NCBI RefSeq assembly: GCF_019249295.1 | Contig: NZ_JAESDH010000002.1 | Coordinates: forward strand, 124,001-188,000 | Direction: 5' to 3' | DNA: 64,000 nt | From: Alteromonas antoniana | GTDB lineage: Bacteria; Pseudomonadota; Gammaproteobacteria; Enterobacterales; Alteromonadaceae | Part shown: positions 54,888 through 64,000 of the stretch, one piece after another | Position numbering within the stretch: position 1 is the stretch's first letter | How the letters are laid out: the number at the start of each line of letters is the position of its first letter | The notes under the pieces: model-generated | What the model was told of the DNA's origin: nothing | Databases searched by the model: none | What the model saw: only the letters and a program-made list of their open reading frames with translations | Made by a program: the position numbers and the translations under genes

Positions 54888-55421
54888 ATGTCGATGCTGA
54901 AAAAATTAATCTATGGAATTTTGATTATTGTTGCTGCTGCCGCGGTAGTCGGTTTTATGCTACCCAGTCACTATAAAGTTGAACGTAGTATTGTTATTGA
55001 GGCATCGCCCAATACTATTTATGATTATGTGGTCGATCTGAAAGCCTGGCCGCAATGGGGCGTGTGGTTCCAGCGTGATCCACAAATGCAGATTTCCTAT
55101 GGCGGTCCTGACCGCGCAATTGGCATGCGTTCGAAATGGACGAGCGAAACCCAGGGCGACGGAGAAATGGAAATAATTCAGTTGGAGCACAACCGCAAAG
55201 TTGAATATAGCCTGTATTTTCCTGAGTTTGATATGGGATCGGTGGGACGCGTGACGTTTGAGCCAACAGATGATGGCACCCGCGTTACCTGGAGCGATGA
55301 AGGCGAGGTGGGGAATAATCCTGTAGATCGTTACTTTGTGCTGATGCTTGACGACATGATTGGCTCTGATTTCGAAACGGGACTGGAAAACCTGAAAACG
55401 GTAGTTGAGAACCAGGGCTAG
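54888..55421 (+). CDS. SRPBCC (START/polyketide-cyclase-like) protein, membrane anchored
   Basis: 177 residues. An N-terminal membrane segment (IYGILIIVAAAAVVGFMLPS) is followed by the helix-grip SRPBCC domain: VERSIVIEASPNTIYDYVVD, LKAWPQWGVWFQRDPQMQIS, VGRVTFEPTDDGTRVTWSDE and the C-terminal helix FETGLENLKTVVE. Such proteins bind hydrophobic ligands; there is no assigned ligand. GGAGAAAGG precedes the ATG. A bidirectional terminator follows. Confidence 0.83.
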   Translation: MSMLKKLIYGILIIVAAAAVVGFMLPSHYKVERSIVIEASPNTIYDYVVDLKAWPQWGVWFQRDPQMQISYGGPDRAIGMRSKWTSETQGDGEMEIIQLEHNRKVEYSLYFPEFDMGSVGRVTFEPTDDGTRVTWSDEGEVGNNPVDRYFVLMLDDMIGSDFETGLENLKTVVENQG

Positions 55422-55475
55422 ACCTTTCCATCACTGTCTTTTTGGGCGTTGTGAGTTGTCTGACGCTATCAGGAG

Positions 55476-55505
55476 AAAAAGCGTATTCATGAAATACGCT
55501 TTTTT
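55476..55505. terminator. Hairpin terminator after the SRPBCC gene
   Basis: 12-base stem AAAAAGCGTATT / AATACGCTTTTT with loop CATGA, flanked by A-run and T-run, so it can act on both strands. Confidence 0.85.
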
Positions 55506-55739
55506 ATCAACGAGAAGAAATATCTCAACGCTGTTGCCGCAAAAGCCTGGCAAGGAGAGGAGAAACCGTCGAACCATCTGATCTCTCAGATAAAATACAG
55601 CGTAACGTATCTGGTTGCGAAAACCTGACCAATCAATTGATAACCCTGTCATGGATGTAACATGAATAATATATCCTGCACGGGGTTCACCTCATTTCGA
55701 ATAAACGCGGTATGGCAGCAGCTGTAAGAGGAGTACTAC

Positions 55740-56921
55740 GTGGCGATCAGCAATAAGGTTAAACTGGTAGTAGGGCTGGCGTTTAATAAGCTGGCTGACT
55801 TATTGGTTTCGCCCAAAACGACATTACCGGCATTACTAATCACCCTTGGTGCGCCTAGTTGGATGGTAGGCTGGCTGGTCCCCATCAGAGAGTCTGGTGC
55901 ACTGTTACCGCAAGCTGGCATTGGCGTCATTTTACGACACTATTCAGCGCGTCATCACGTCTGGCGTATCGGCATGGCCGTACAAATCTCGTCGGTTTGC
56001 ACCATGGTGGCGGCATTCTTGCTGCTAACCAGTGCGACTGCAGGCTGGGTTGTACTGGGCGCATTGGCTGCACTGAGTCTGGGCCGCTCTGCCTGTTCGT
56101 TAACTTTTAAAGATATTGAAGCGGATATTGCGCCTAAAGGAGAACGGGGCAAACTCATTGGCATTGCCTCTACCGCCTCAGGGATCGTGACCCTGCTGGT
56201 GGCCGTGCCGTTGGTTTATTTCCAGGACCGCCTTGGAGACAGCATAGCAATAGGACTACTCGGACTCGCTGCGCTGTCATTTATCACGACATTTCTGATT
56301 ATTCTGCCGGTGAAAACCTACGTTGATATTGAACAATCATCAGCAGACAAGGATAAGACGCGATTCTGGCAATTCGACAGCGTGGTGTATCGTTTCGTGC
56401 TGGTACGGGGATTGTTTGTGCATTCTGCGCTAGTGGCACCGTATTTTATGCTTGAAAGTGATTACGGTGCGCAAGCGTTGTTGCCGCTCTACCTTGCGGC
56501 GCAGGCTGCAGCGACAATGCTGTCGTCTTTTTTCTGGGGAGCGGTGTCAGACAAGAGTGCAAGACTGACCTTGCAACTGGCGGGGACGCTGGCCATTCTC
56601 GCCTGTGTTGGATTATTGTTGATGGACGCAAGATCGTTATGGTTATCAGCGGCGTTATTTTTTGTGCTCTCTATTGCCCACGCTGGCGTTCGAACGGGGC
56701 GCAAAACTTACAGTCTTGACGTAAAGTCAGGGCAGGACCGTACTGAACTGGTCGCCTTTAGTAATACCGCGATAGGTATCATTCTGTTGGGCTTTGGCGC
56801 TATGTACGCAGCGCTCGAGCCATTTATCTCATTTTCAGTTGTCTACATCATGACCGCGTTTCTGGCGCTGGGTATCGCTCTCAGCTTTATTTTGCCCGGC
56901 GAAAAACAGGATAATAACTAG
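55740..56921 (+). CDS. MFS transporter
   Basis: 393 residues from a GTG start with AAGAGGAG upstream. Twelve probable membrane segments; LFVSPKTTLPALLI-like first segment, MVGWLVPIRESGALLPQAGI, the loop LGRSACSLTFKDIEADIAPK, GERGKLIGIASTASGIVTLL and AALSFITTFLIILPVKTYVD. The GxLxD-type signature is weak. The substrate is unknown. It is convergent with the liu operon. Confidence 0.82.
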   Translation: MAISNKVKLVVGLAFNKLADLLVSPKTTLPALLITLGAPSWMVGWLVPIRESGALLPQAGIGVILRHYSARHHVWRIGMAVQISSVCTMVAAFLLLTSATAGWVVLGALAALSLGRSACSLTFKDIEADIAPKGERGKLIGIASTASGIVTLLVAVPLVYFQDRLGDSIAIGLLGLAALSFITTFLIILPVKTYVDIEQSSADKDKTRFWQFDSVVYRFVLVRGLFVHSALVAPYFMLESDYGAQALLPLYLAAQAAATMLSSFFWGAVSDKSARLTLQLAGTLAILACVGLLLMDARSLWLSAALFFVLSIAHAGVRTGRKTYSLDVKSGQDRTELVAFSNTAIGIILLGFGAMYAALEPFISFSVVYIMTAFLALGIALSFILPGEKQDNN

Positions 56922-57041
56922 CGCCTTGAGGTGCGAATACAGCGGTTATCATGCGGTAAGCTCAGTGTCGCGCTTTCTCGGTGTCAGAATTTTTCTCCGG
57001 GAAGTGTCGGCGTTGTTCAGGATGAGACAACGAAAACAAAA

Positions 57042-57066
57042 AAGCTCAGCAATTGTTGCTGAGCTT
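57042..57066 (-). terminator. Terminator of the liu operon
   Basis: Perfect 11-base stem AAGCTCAGCAA / TTGCTGAGCTT with a 3-base loop. On the minus strand it is followed by TTTTTTGTTTTCG. It lies about 110 bases past the last liu stop codon. Confidence 0.88.
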
Positions 57067-57178
57067 GTTTATTGTCAGGCGGGTAGCTGACCTGTGCCTG
57101 ATATCGGGCACGCAGTCACTAAGGCTCTACACTGAAACGCACAGAGTGCGACCGTTGCCGGCCACACGCGGTTATAGG

Positions 57179-58084
57179 TTATTTAACACCCATAGCAGTC
57201 GCCACCTTAGATACCGGGGGACGCTGGATCACACCACTGATATGGCGGGTGGCTTCAAGCAGGATATCCATAGAAACGCCGGTGTTGATGCCCATACCGT
57301 TCAGCATATACAGCACATCCTCAGTAGCAACGTTTCCGCTCGCTCCCTGGGCATATGGACAACCGCCGAGTCCGGCAACCGCACTGTCTATGGTGCTGAT
57401 ACCATACTCAAGCGCTACCAACAGGTTCGCCAGTGCCTGGCCGTAGGTATCGTGGAAATGTGCAGCCAGGGCTGACGCCGGGGCAACATTGAGCACAGCG
57501 TCAAGCATCGCCGCCGTTTTTACCGGCGTTCCGGTGCCGATAGTATCGCCCAACGATACCTCATAGCAGCCCATATCCAGCAAAGTACGCGTGACTTCTG
57601 CGACAGCCTGCGGGGCAATTTCACCCTCGTATGGACAGCCAAGCACACAGGATACATAGCCACGGACTTTCAGGTTCTGCGCTTTGGCTGCCTCCATTAT
57701 TGGTGTAAAGCGAGCGAGGCTTTCATCAATCGAGCAGTTTATGTTCTTTTGTGAGAACGATTCTGATGCCGCCCCAAACACTGCCACTTCGTCAGCACCG
57801 GCTGCTACAGCGTTTTCAAACCCTTTCATGTTTGGCGTCAACGCTGAGTACACCGCCCCTGACTTGCGGGTGATACCGGCAAAAACATCAGCTGAGTCAG
57901 CCATCTGCGGCACCCATTTCGGTGATACAAAACTGCCGGTTTCGATGCGGGTCAGTCCGGCTTCTGCCAACAGGTTTACTAACGCAATTTTATGCGCCGT
58001 GCTCACTTGCGTTTTTTCGTTTTGTAAGCCATCGCGAGGGCCTACCTCAACAAGGCTGACTTTGTCTGGATACGAATTACTCAT
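57179..58084 (-). CDS. liuE: Hydroxymethylglutaryl-CoA lyase
   Basis: About 301 residues from ATG 58084 (an ATG 6 bases earlier is also possible; both overlap the end of liuD). [20 protein letters not shown], then [58 protein letters not shown] and [20 protein letters not shown] with the catalytic Cys of the lyase signature. It splits HMG-CoA to acetoacetate and acetyl-CoA, the last step of leucine degradation. Overlap with liuD shows operon coupling. Confidence 0.96.
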   Translation of the reverse strand: MSNSYPDKVSLVEVGPRDGLQNEKTQVSTAHKIALVNLLAEAGLTRIETGSFVSPKWVPQMADSADVFAGITRKSGAVYSALTPNMKGFENAVAAGADEVAVFGAASESFSQKNINCSIDESLARFTPIMEAAKAQNLKVRGYVSCVLGCPYEGEIAPQAVAEVTRTLLDMGCYEVSLGDTIGTGTPVKTAAMLDAVLNVAPASALAAHFHDTYGQALANLLVALEYGISTIDSAVAGLGGCPYAQGASGNVATEDVLYMLNGMGINTGVSMDILLEATRHISGVIQRPPVSKVATAMGVK

Positions 58085-60083
58085 CTTCATCAAACGCCAG
58101 CAGGGTAGCGCCTCCATCTACCAGTTCGCCCGGTTTGAAGTAAAATTCAGTCACTTTACCGGCTTTATGGGCTTTGATGCCGTGTTCCATCTTCATAGCC
58201 TCCATTACTAGCAAGGTAGTGCCTTTTTCCACACTCACACCCGGTTCTACGAGCAAGTCGACAATGGTCCCATTCATAGGTGCAGTAAATTCGCCAACAC
58301 CCGCATCGGCTGCTTCGTCGCCGTAATCGGGTAACTGATGAATAAAGTGATAAGCGGCGTCGGCAGCAAACAGCACAAACTGAGTGCCTTCCCGGGACCA
58401 TGCGAAACGTTGCCGGTGTCCGTCGATATAGGCATGTAGCGTGTTACCCTGCAACTCGCCGGCCACAGTCCAGGTGTGATCGCCACTGCTGACTTTCCAC
58501 TGTGGCGCGCCGCTTTGACCTGCAGCCTGCGTCTCGATAACAACACTGAAATCTTTATCGCCGTACGTCAAATTAAGAGATTGAGTGTGTGCCTCGTTGG
58601 CACGCCAGGCCGTTGGCTGTGCCCAGGGAGAAGTGGTATCGCCGGAAGATACGGTCACGTCTTGTTGTTTAGACAATAACACCAGCAACGACATTACCGG
58701 TAAGCGGTCTATGTTCAAATCGCCTTTGGCGCAGAAAAGCGCATCCTGATGTTTTTCGATAAAGGTTGTGGTGAGATCTGCGTCGCGGAATGCCTTGTTG
58801 GCAGCGACGTTATACAGGAACTCAATGTTCGTGGTCACACCATTTATATGGTATTCACGCAGAGCCTTTAGCATTCTTTCCAGCGCAATATCACGGTTCT
58901 CACTCCACACAACCAGCTTTGCGATCATCGGGTCGTAGTAGACAGACACTTCATCACCTTCAACCACTCCGGTATCGACACGGACATGGCTGTCTTCCTG
59001 TGGCGGTTGCAACAGCGTCAGTGTGCCCGTAGCGGGGAGAAAGTCATTATCAGGATCTTCTGCATAAATGCGTGCTTCAAAGGCATGGCCATTGATGGTT
59101 AAATCCTGCTGCGCTTTGGGAAGGGCATTACCTTCAGCAATACGAATTTGCCACTCCACCAAATCTTCGCCAGTGATCATTTCTGTCACCGGGTGCTCAA
59201 CCTGCAGACGGGTATTCATTTCCATAAAGTAAAACGAACCATCAGCATCAAGCAGGAACTCAACCGTACCCGCGCCGACATAATCAATCGCCTGGGCTGC
59301 TTTTATCGCAGCTTCACCCATGGTGGCACGAAGTGAGTCGGTCATGCCCGGAGCAGGGGCCTCTTCAATGACTTTCTGATGGCGGCGCTGCACTGAACAG
59401 TCACGTTCAAACAGATAGACGCCGTTGCCTTCAGTATCACAGAACACCTGAATTTCGACGTGACGAGGCTGGGTCAGGTACTTCTCAACCAGCATGATGT
59501 CATCGCCAAAGCTGGCCATGGCTTCACGTTTCGCAGCATCCAGCGCATCGTTAAATTCACTGTCGCTCCATACCTGGCGCATGCCCTTACCGCCACCACC
59601 GGCAGCGGCCTTCAGCAATACCGGGTAGCCCATATCATCAGCGGCCTGCTTTAATGTTTCGCGAGCCTGATCTTTACCATGGTAGCCGGGCACCAGCGGA
59701 ACGCCTGCATCTTCCATGATATTTTTTGCGGCAGACTTCGAGCCCATCGCTTCAATAGCAGAGGCCGGTGGGCCGATAAAAATGATGTCGTTATCTGAGC
59801 AGGCATTGGCAAATGCCGCATTTTCAGAAAGAAAGCCGTATCCGGGATGGATAGCATCGACGCCAAGCTTTTTGGCCGCATCAATAATGCGCGAGGCTAC
59901 CAGGTAGCTGTCTTTTGATGGGGCAGCGCCGACATGAATAGATTCATCAGCCATCTTCACGTGCAGCGCATTCGCATCTGCATCAGAGTATACGGCTACG
60001 GTGGCAATGCCGAGGCGACGTGCTGTTTTGATAACACGGCAGGCAATCTCACCCCGATTCGCGATTAAAATTTTACGTATCAT
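58077..60083 (-). CDS. liuD: Methylcrotonyl-CoA carboxylase biotin-containing (alpha) subunit
   Basis: 668 residues. Biotin carboxylase domain (1-450): [20 protein letters not shown], the ATP-grasp loop [53 protein letters not shown]. The C-terminal biotinyl domain carries biotin on Lys in [19 protein letters not shown]. It works with LiuB to carboxylate 3-methylcrotonyl-CoA. The stop overlaps the liuE start. The N-terminal ATG is 4 bases after the liuC stop in transcription order. Confidence 0.97.
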   Translation of the reverse strand: MIRKILIANRGEIACRVIKTARRLGIATVAVYSDADANALHVKMADESIHVGAAPSKDSYLVASRIIDAAKKLGVDAIHPGYGFLSENAAFANACSDNDIIFIGPPASAIEAMGSKSAAKNIMEDAGVPLVPGYHGKDQARETLKQAADDMGYPVLLKAAAGGGGKGMRQVWSDSEFNDALDAAKREAMASFGDDIMLVEKYLTQPRHVEIQVFCDTEGNGVYLFERDCSVQRRHQKVIEEAPAPGMTDSLRATMGEAAIKAAQAIDYVGAGTVEFLLDADGSFYFMEMNTRLQVEHPVTEMITGEDLVEWQIRIAEGNALPKAQQDLTINGHAFEARIYAEDPDNDFLPATGTLTLLQPPQEDSHVRVDTGVVEGDEVSVYYDPMIAKLVVWSENRDIALERMLKALREYHINGVTTNIEFLYNVAANKAFRDADLTTTFIEKHQDALFCAKGDLNIDRLPVMSLLVLLSKQQDVTVSSGDTTSPWAQPTAWRANEAHTQSLNLTYGDKDFSVVIETQAAGQSGAPQWKVSSGDHTWTVAGELQGNTLHAYIDGHRQRFAWSREGTQFVLFAADAAYHFIHQLPDYGDEAADAGVGEFTAPMNGTIVDLLVEPGVSVEKGTTLLVMEAMKMEHGIKAHKAGKVTEFYFKPGELVDGGATLLAFDEDE

Positions 60084-60087
60084 CGTA

Positions 60088-60882
60088 TTACTCCTGCCAC
60101 TTTGCCGGACGTTTTTCTAAAAACGCGTGTAAGCCTTCCTGGCCTTCCTCAGAGACCCGGATGTTGGCAATCATCTTGCTGGTTTCCTGCATCAGCGAGT
60201 CATCAACCGGCCGGTAGGCAACATCACGAATTAAGGCTTTTGCCTGACCAACGGCAACCGGGCCGTTGGTCAGAAGCTGACTAATCAGATCATTTACCGT
60301 CGAGTCCAGCTCTTCTTCGGTCACAGTCTCGCTAAGCAGACCCAGGCGGCGTGCACGGCGCGCCGAAAACACCTCTGCAGTCTGGAAATAGCGGCGGCAG
60401 ACACGCGGCCCCATAGCCTCAATAACGTACGGGCTGATTGTGGCAGGAATAAGCCCGATTTTGACCTCACTTAAACAGAATTTACTGAGTTTGCTGCCGA
60501 CGGCCATATCACAGCAGGCAATTAACCCTACTGCACCGCCAAATGCGGCGCCCTGTACCCTTGCGATCGTGGGTTTGGGTAGTGTGTTCAGGGTATGTAA
60601 CATCGTCGCGAGTCCCATGGCATCAGCGTGATTTTCTTCATAAGAATACTCTGCCATGCGCTGCATCCAGCGTAGATCGCCCCCTGCACTGAAGCTCTTT
60701 CCTTCAGCTTGCAGTACCAGTACACGCACATTATTGTCGTCACCGGCTTTCCTGAAGTAGCGGGTAAGGCCTGCGATCATTTCATCATCGAAGGCGTTAT
60801 GTTTTTCGGGACGGGTCAGCGTGACGTAGGCAACGCCTCGCTCGTCAACCTGATAATGAATCGCTTGATTGTCGGTAGTCAT
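60088..60882 (-). CDS. liuC: 3-methylglutaconyl-CoA hydratase (enoyl-CoA hydratase family)
   Basis: About 264 residues from ATG 60882 (GGACAGAG upstream); the 60933 start would add a 17-residue unlikely extension that overlaps liuB. Crotonase motifs: TRPEKHNAFDDEMIAGLTRY, LQAEGKSFSAGGDLRWMQRM (oxyanion hole), VQGAAFGGAVGLIACCDMAV and EVKIGLIPATISPYVIEAMG. It hydrates 3-methylglutaconyl-CoA to HMG-CoA. The assignment rests on its place between the two carboxylase genes. Confidence 0.93.
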   Translation of the reverse strand: MTTDNQAIHYQVDERGVAYVTLTRPEKHNAFDDEMIAGLTRYFRKAGDDNNVRVLVLQAEGKSFSAGGDLRWMQRMAEYSYEENHADAMGLATMLHTLNTLPKPTIARVQGAAFGGAVGLIACCDMAVGSKLSKFCLSEVKIGLIPATISPYVIEAMGPRVCRRYFQTAEVFSARRARRLGLLSETVTEEELDSTVNDLISQLLTNGPVAVGQAKALIRDVAYRPVDDSLMQETSKMIANIRVSEEGQEGLHAFLEKRPAKWQE

Positions 60883-60898
60883 AATCTCTGTCCTGTCC

Positions 60899-62506
<1,608 letters not shown>

Positions 62507-62584
62507 ACACCCTCCTGTGTATCCTGAAAAAATGCCACGCCGGTTAACAACCCGCGCGGCACCCTGAGTATTAACATGTCACCG

Positions 62585-63754
62585 TTATTCAGATTCTTTG
62601 AAAAGCTCGCGTCCGATCAGCATGCGGCGAATTTCAGACGTACCTGCGCCAATTTCATACAGTTTGGCATCTCGTAAGAGGCGACCGGTCGGGTATTCGT
62701 TGATATAGCCATTACCGCCTAATAGCTGAATGGCATCCAGCGCCATCTTAGTGGCCAGTTCGGCAGAATATAGAATAGCGCCAGCGGCATCTTTACGCGT
62801 GGTTTCCCCGCGGTCGCAGGACTTCGCTACGGCATAGACGTAGGCGCGAGCGGCGTTCATCTGCGTGTACATGTCGGCCACTTTACCCTGAACCAGCTGG
62901 AACTGACCAATAGACTGACCAAACTGCTCGCGATCATGAATGTAAGGCACTACCACATCCATGCAGGCTTGCATAATTCCCAGTGGACCACCTGACAACA
63001 CCAGGCGCTCATAATCGAGGCCACTCATCAGTACTCTGACACCGGCTCCGACACCGCCAAGTATGTTTTCTTCAGGCACTTCACAGTCTTCGAAAACCAG
63101 TTCACAGGTATTGGATGAACGCATGCCTAACTTGTCGAGCTTCTGTGCGCGGCTGAAACCCGGATAATCACGTTCTACGATAAATGCCGTAATCCCTTTA
63201 GGGCCGGCTGCAACGTCGGTTTTTGCATAAATAACGAACGTATGCGCATCAGGACCGTTAGTGATCCACATCTTGTTGCCATTAAGAATGTACTTGTCAC
63301 CACGCTTTTCGGCTTTCAATTTCATACTGACAACGTCAGAGCCTGCATTTGGCTCACTCATCGCCAGTGCACCGATATGCTCACCGGATACCAGTTTTGG
63401 CAGGTATTTTTCCCGCTGGGCTTCAGTACCGTTGCGGTAAATTTGATTTACGCACAAGTTCGAGTGCGCACCATAGCTAAGACCGATACCGGCAGAGGCG
63501 CGACTGACTTCTTCCATAGCCACAGTATGTGCCAGATAGCCCATATCTGAGCCGCCATACTGTTCTGATACGGTGACACCAAGCAGCCCCATTTCGCCAA
63601 GTTTTGGCCATAGCTCATTGGGGAAATTGTTAGCTTCGTCAGCCTTTTCAGCCAGCGGTGCAATTTCATTTTGCGCGAATTGATACACGTGATCGCGCAG
63701 CATATCGATATCTTCGCCAAGGCCGAAGTTCAGTGTAGGGTAGGGAGTATTCAT
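62585..63754 (-). CDS. liuA: Isovaleryl-CoA dehydrogenase
   Basis: About 389 residues from ATG 63754, whose ATGA overlaps the liuR stop and follows AAAGGAAAA. Acyl-CoA dehydrogenase parts: [80 protein letters not shown] with the IVD-specific catalytic Glu in YERLVL, and [20 protein letters not shown] then [17 protein letters not shown]. It oxidises isovaleryl-CoA to 3-methylcrotonyl-CoA with FAD and ETF. Confidence 0.96.
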   Translation of the reverse strand: MNTPYPTLNFGLGEDIDMLRDHVYQFAQNEIAPLAEKADEANNFPNELWPKLGEMGLLGVTVSEQYGGSDMGYLAHTVAMEEVSRASAGIGLSYGAHSNLCVNQIYRNGTEAQREKYLPKLVSGEHIGALAMSEPNAGSDVVSMKLKAEKRGDKYILNGNKMWITNGPDAHTFVIYAKTDVAAGPKGITAFIVERDYPGFSRAQKLDKLGMRSSNTCELVFEDCEVPEENILGGVGAGVRVLMSGLDYERLVLSGGPLGIMQACMDVVVPYIHDREQFGQSIGQFQLVQGKVADMYTQMNAARAYVYAVAKSCDRGETTRKDAAGAILYSAELATKMALDAIQLLGGNGYINEYPTGRLLRDAKLYEIGAGTSEIRRMLIGRELFKESE

Positions 63755-64000
63755 GCAAGTTTTCCTTTTTTGATCTCTGCCAGTTCTTCGCGGCAACGGG
63801 CTTCCACTTCATCTAACTCGTTCATTAGCATCTGGATGTCTTCGAGTTGTTGATGCAGTACGGCCCGTTTTTGTTCGGTAAGTTCCAGCATCGTTTCAAG
63901 CTGGGCGGCGGAATTGTTGTGGGTGTCATACAGTTCAAACAGGGTTTTCACTTCTGCCAGCGAGAAGCCCAACCTCTTACCACGTAAAATAAGCTTTAAC
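63751..64000 (-). CDS. liuR: MerR-family regulator of the liu operon, partial at window edge
   Basis: Only the C-terminal ~82 residues are in the window; the frame continues past 64000. [20 protein letters not shown] is the end of the MerR DNA-binding domain, followed by a dimerisation coiled coil ([40 protein letters not shown]). Stop and liuA start overlap (ATGA). LiuR-type MerR proteins head leucine/isovalerate catabolic operons in proteobacteria and respond to branched-chain acyl intermediates. Confidence 0.88.
   Translation of the reverse strand, partial: LKLILRGKRLGFSLAEVKTLFELYDTHNNSAAQLETMLELTEQKRAVLHQQLEDIQMLMNELDEVEARCREELAEIKKGKLA

Overview
The window looks like chromosomal DNA of a marine gammaproteobacterium of the Alteromonadaceae (Alteromonas/Salinimonas/Aestuariibacter-like). 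This is inferred from gene content: pheS-pheT-ihfA, mfd directly followed by a CsiV-type gene and a PduO-type gene, nagZ followed by a DASS carrier, DUF3718, and a liuRABCDE leucine operon. It contains no rRNA, tRNA, prophage or CRISPR that I can recognise.

Region 1 (1-12.7 kb) is accessory and the most unusual part. A leftward gene run, cut by the left window edge, encodes in transcription order: two PAPS-type sulfotransferases, a GT2 polyprenyl-phosphate-type glycosyltransferase, an AMP-forming acyl/aryl ligase, a chorismate-lyase-like protein, an acyl carrier protein, a hexapeptide-repeat acyltransferase overlapping the ACP gene, a GT4 glycosyltransferase, a YdjM-like membrane protein and an HlyD-type adaptor. 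The simplest reading is a pathway that makes 4-hydroxybenzoate from chorismate, activates it, loads it on the ACP and attaches it to a glycan or glycolipid that is also sulfated and exported. Upstream lie two paralogous secreted proteins resembling TIM-barrel glycoside hydrolases. Repeated GGTGCAA/TTGCACC heptamers and a related palindrome sit in the intergenic regions. An isochorismatase-family hydrolase gene closes the region.

Region 2 (13-35 kb) is mostly housekeeping: pheS, pheT, ihfA; a DUF2785 protein; YbaK; a membrane-anchored penicillin-acylase-family enzyme; NagZ; a DASS transporter; a small winged-helix protein; a PduO-type cobalamin adenosyltransferase; CsiV; Mfd; a PilZ protein; a lone LolC/E-type permease; and a phosphoribosyltransferase. 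A 269-bp MITE-like repeat abuts the stop codon of the DUF2785 gene.

Region 3 (35-48.8 kb) is signalling-rich. It has a CbiM-like permease and exonuclease III, then a heme oxygenase divergent from a bacteriophytochrome HWE kinase carrying a C-terminal receiver. Translationally coupled to the kinase is a REC-PAS-GGDEF-EAL protein, which together suggest a red-light to c-di-GMP route. Two unrecognised proteins, a DUF2750-SufE pair, a glycosyltransferase, a PanE-like reductase and an HDOD protein follow.

Region 4 (48.8-64 kb) is metabolic: a thioesterase, a spinster-type MFS carrier with an alpha/beta hydrolase, glgC, a second structured repeat (265 bp), a nucleoside hydrolase, an SRPBCC protein, another MFS protein, and the complete leucine/isovalerate operon liuR-A-B-C-D-E on the minus strand, ending in a strong hairpin terminator. 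The right edge cuts liuR.
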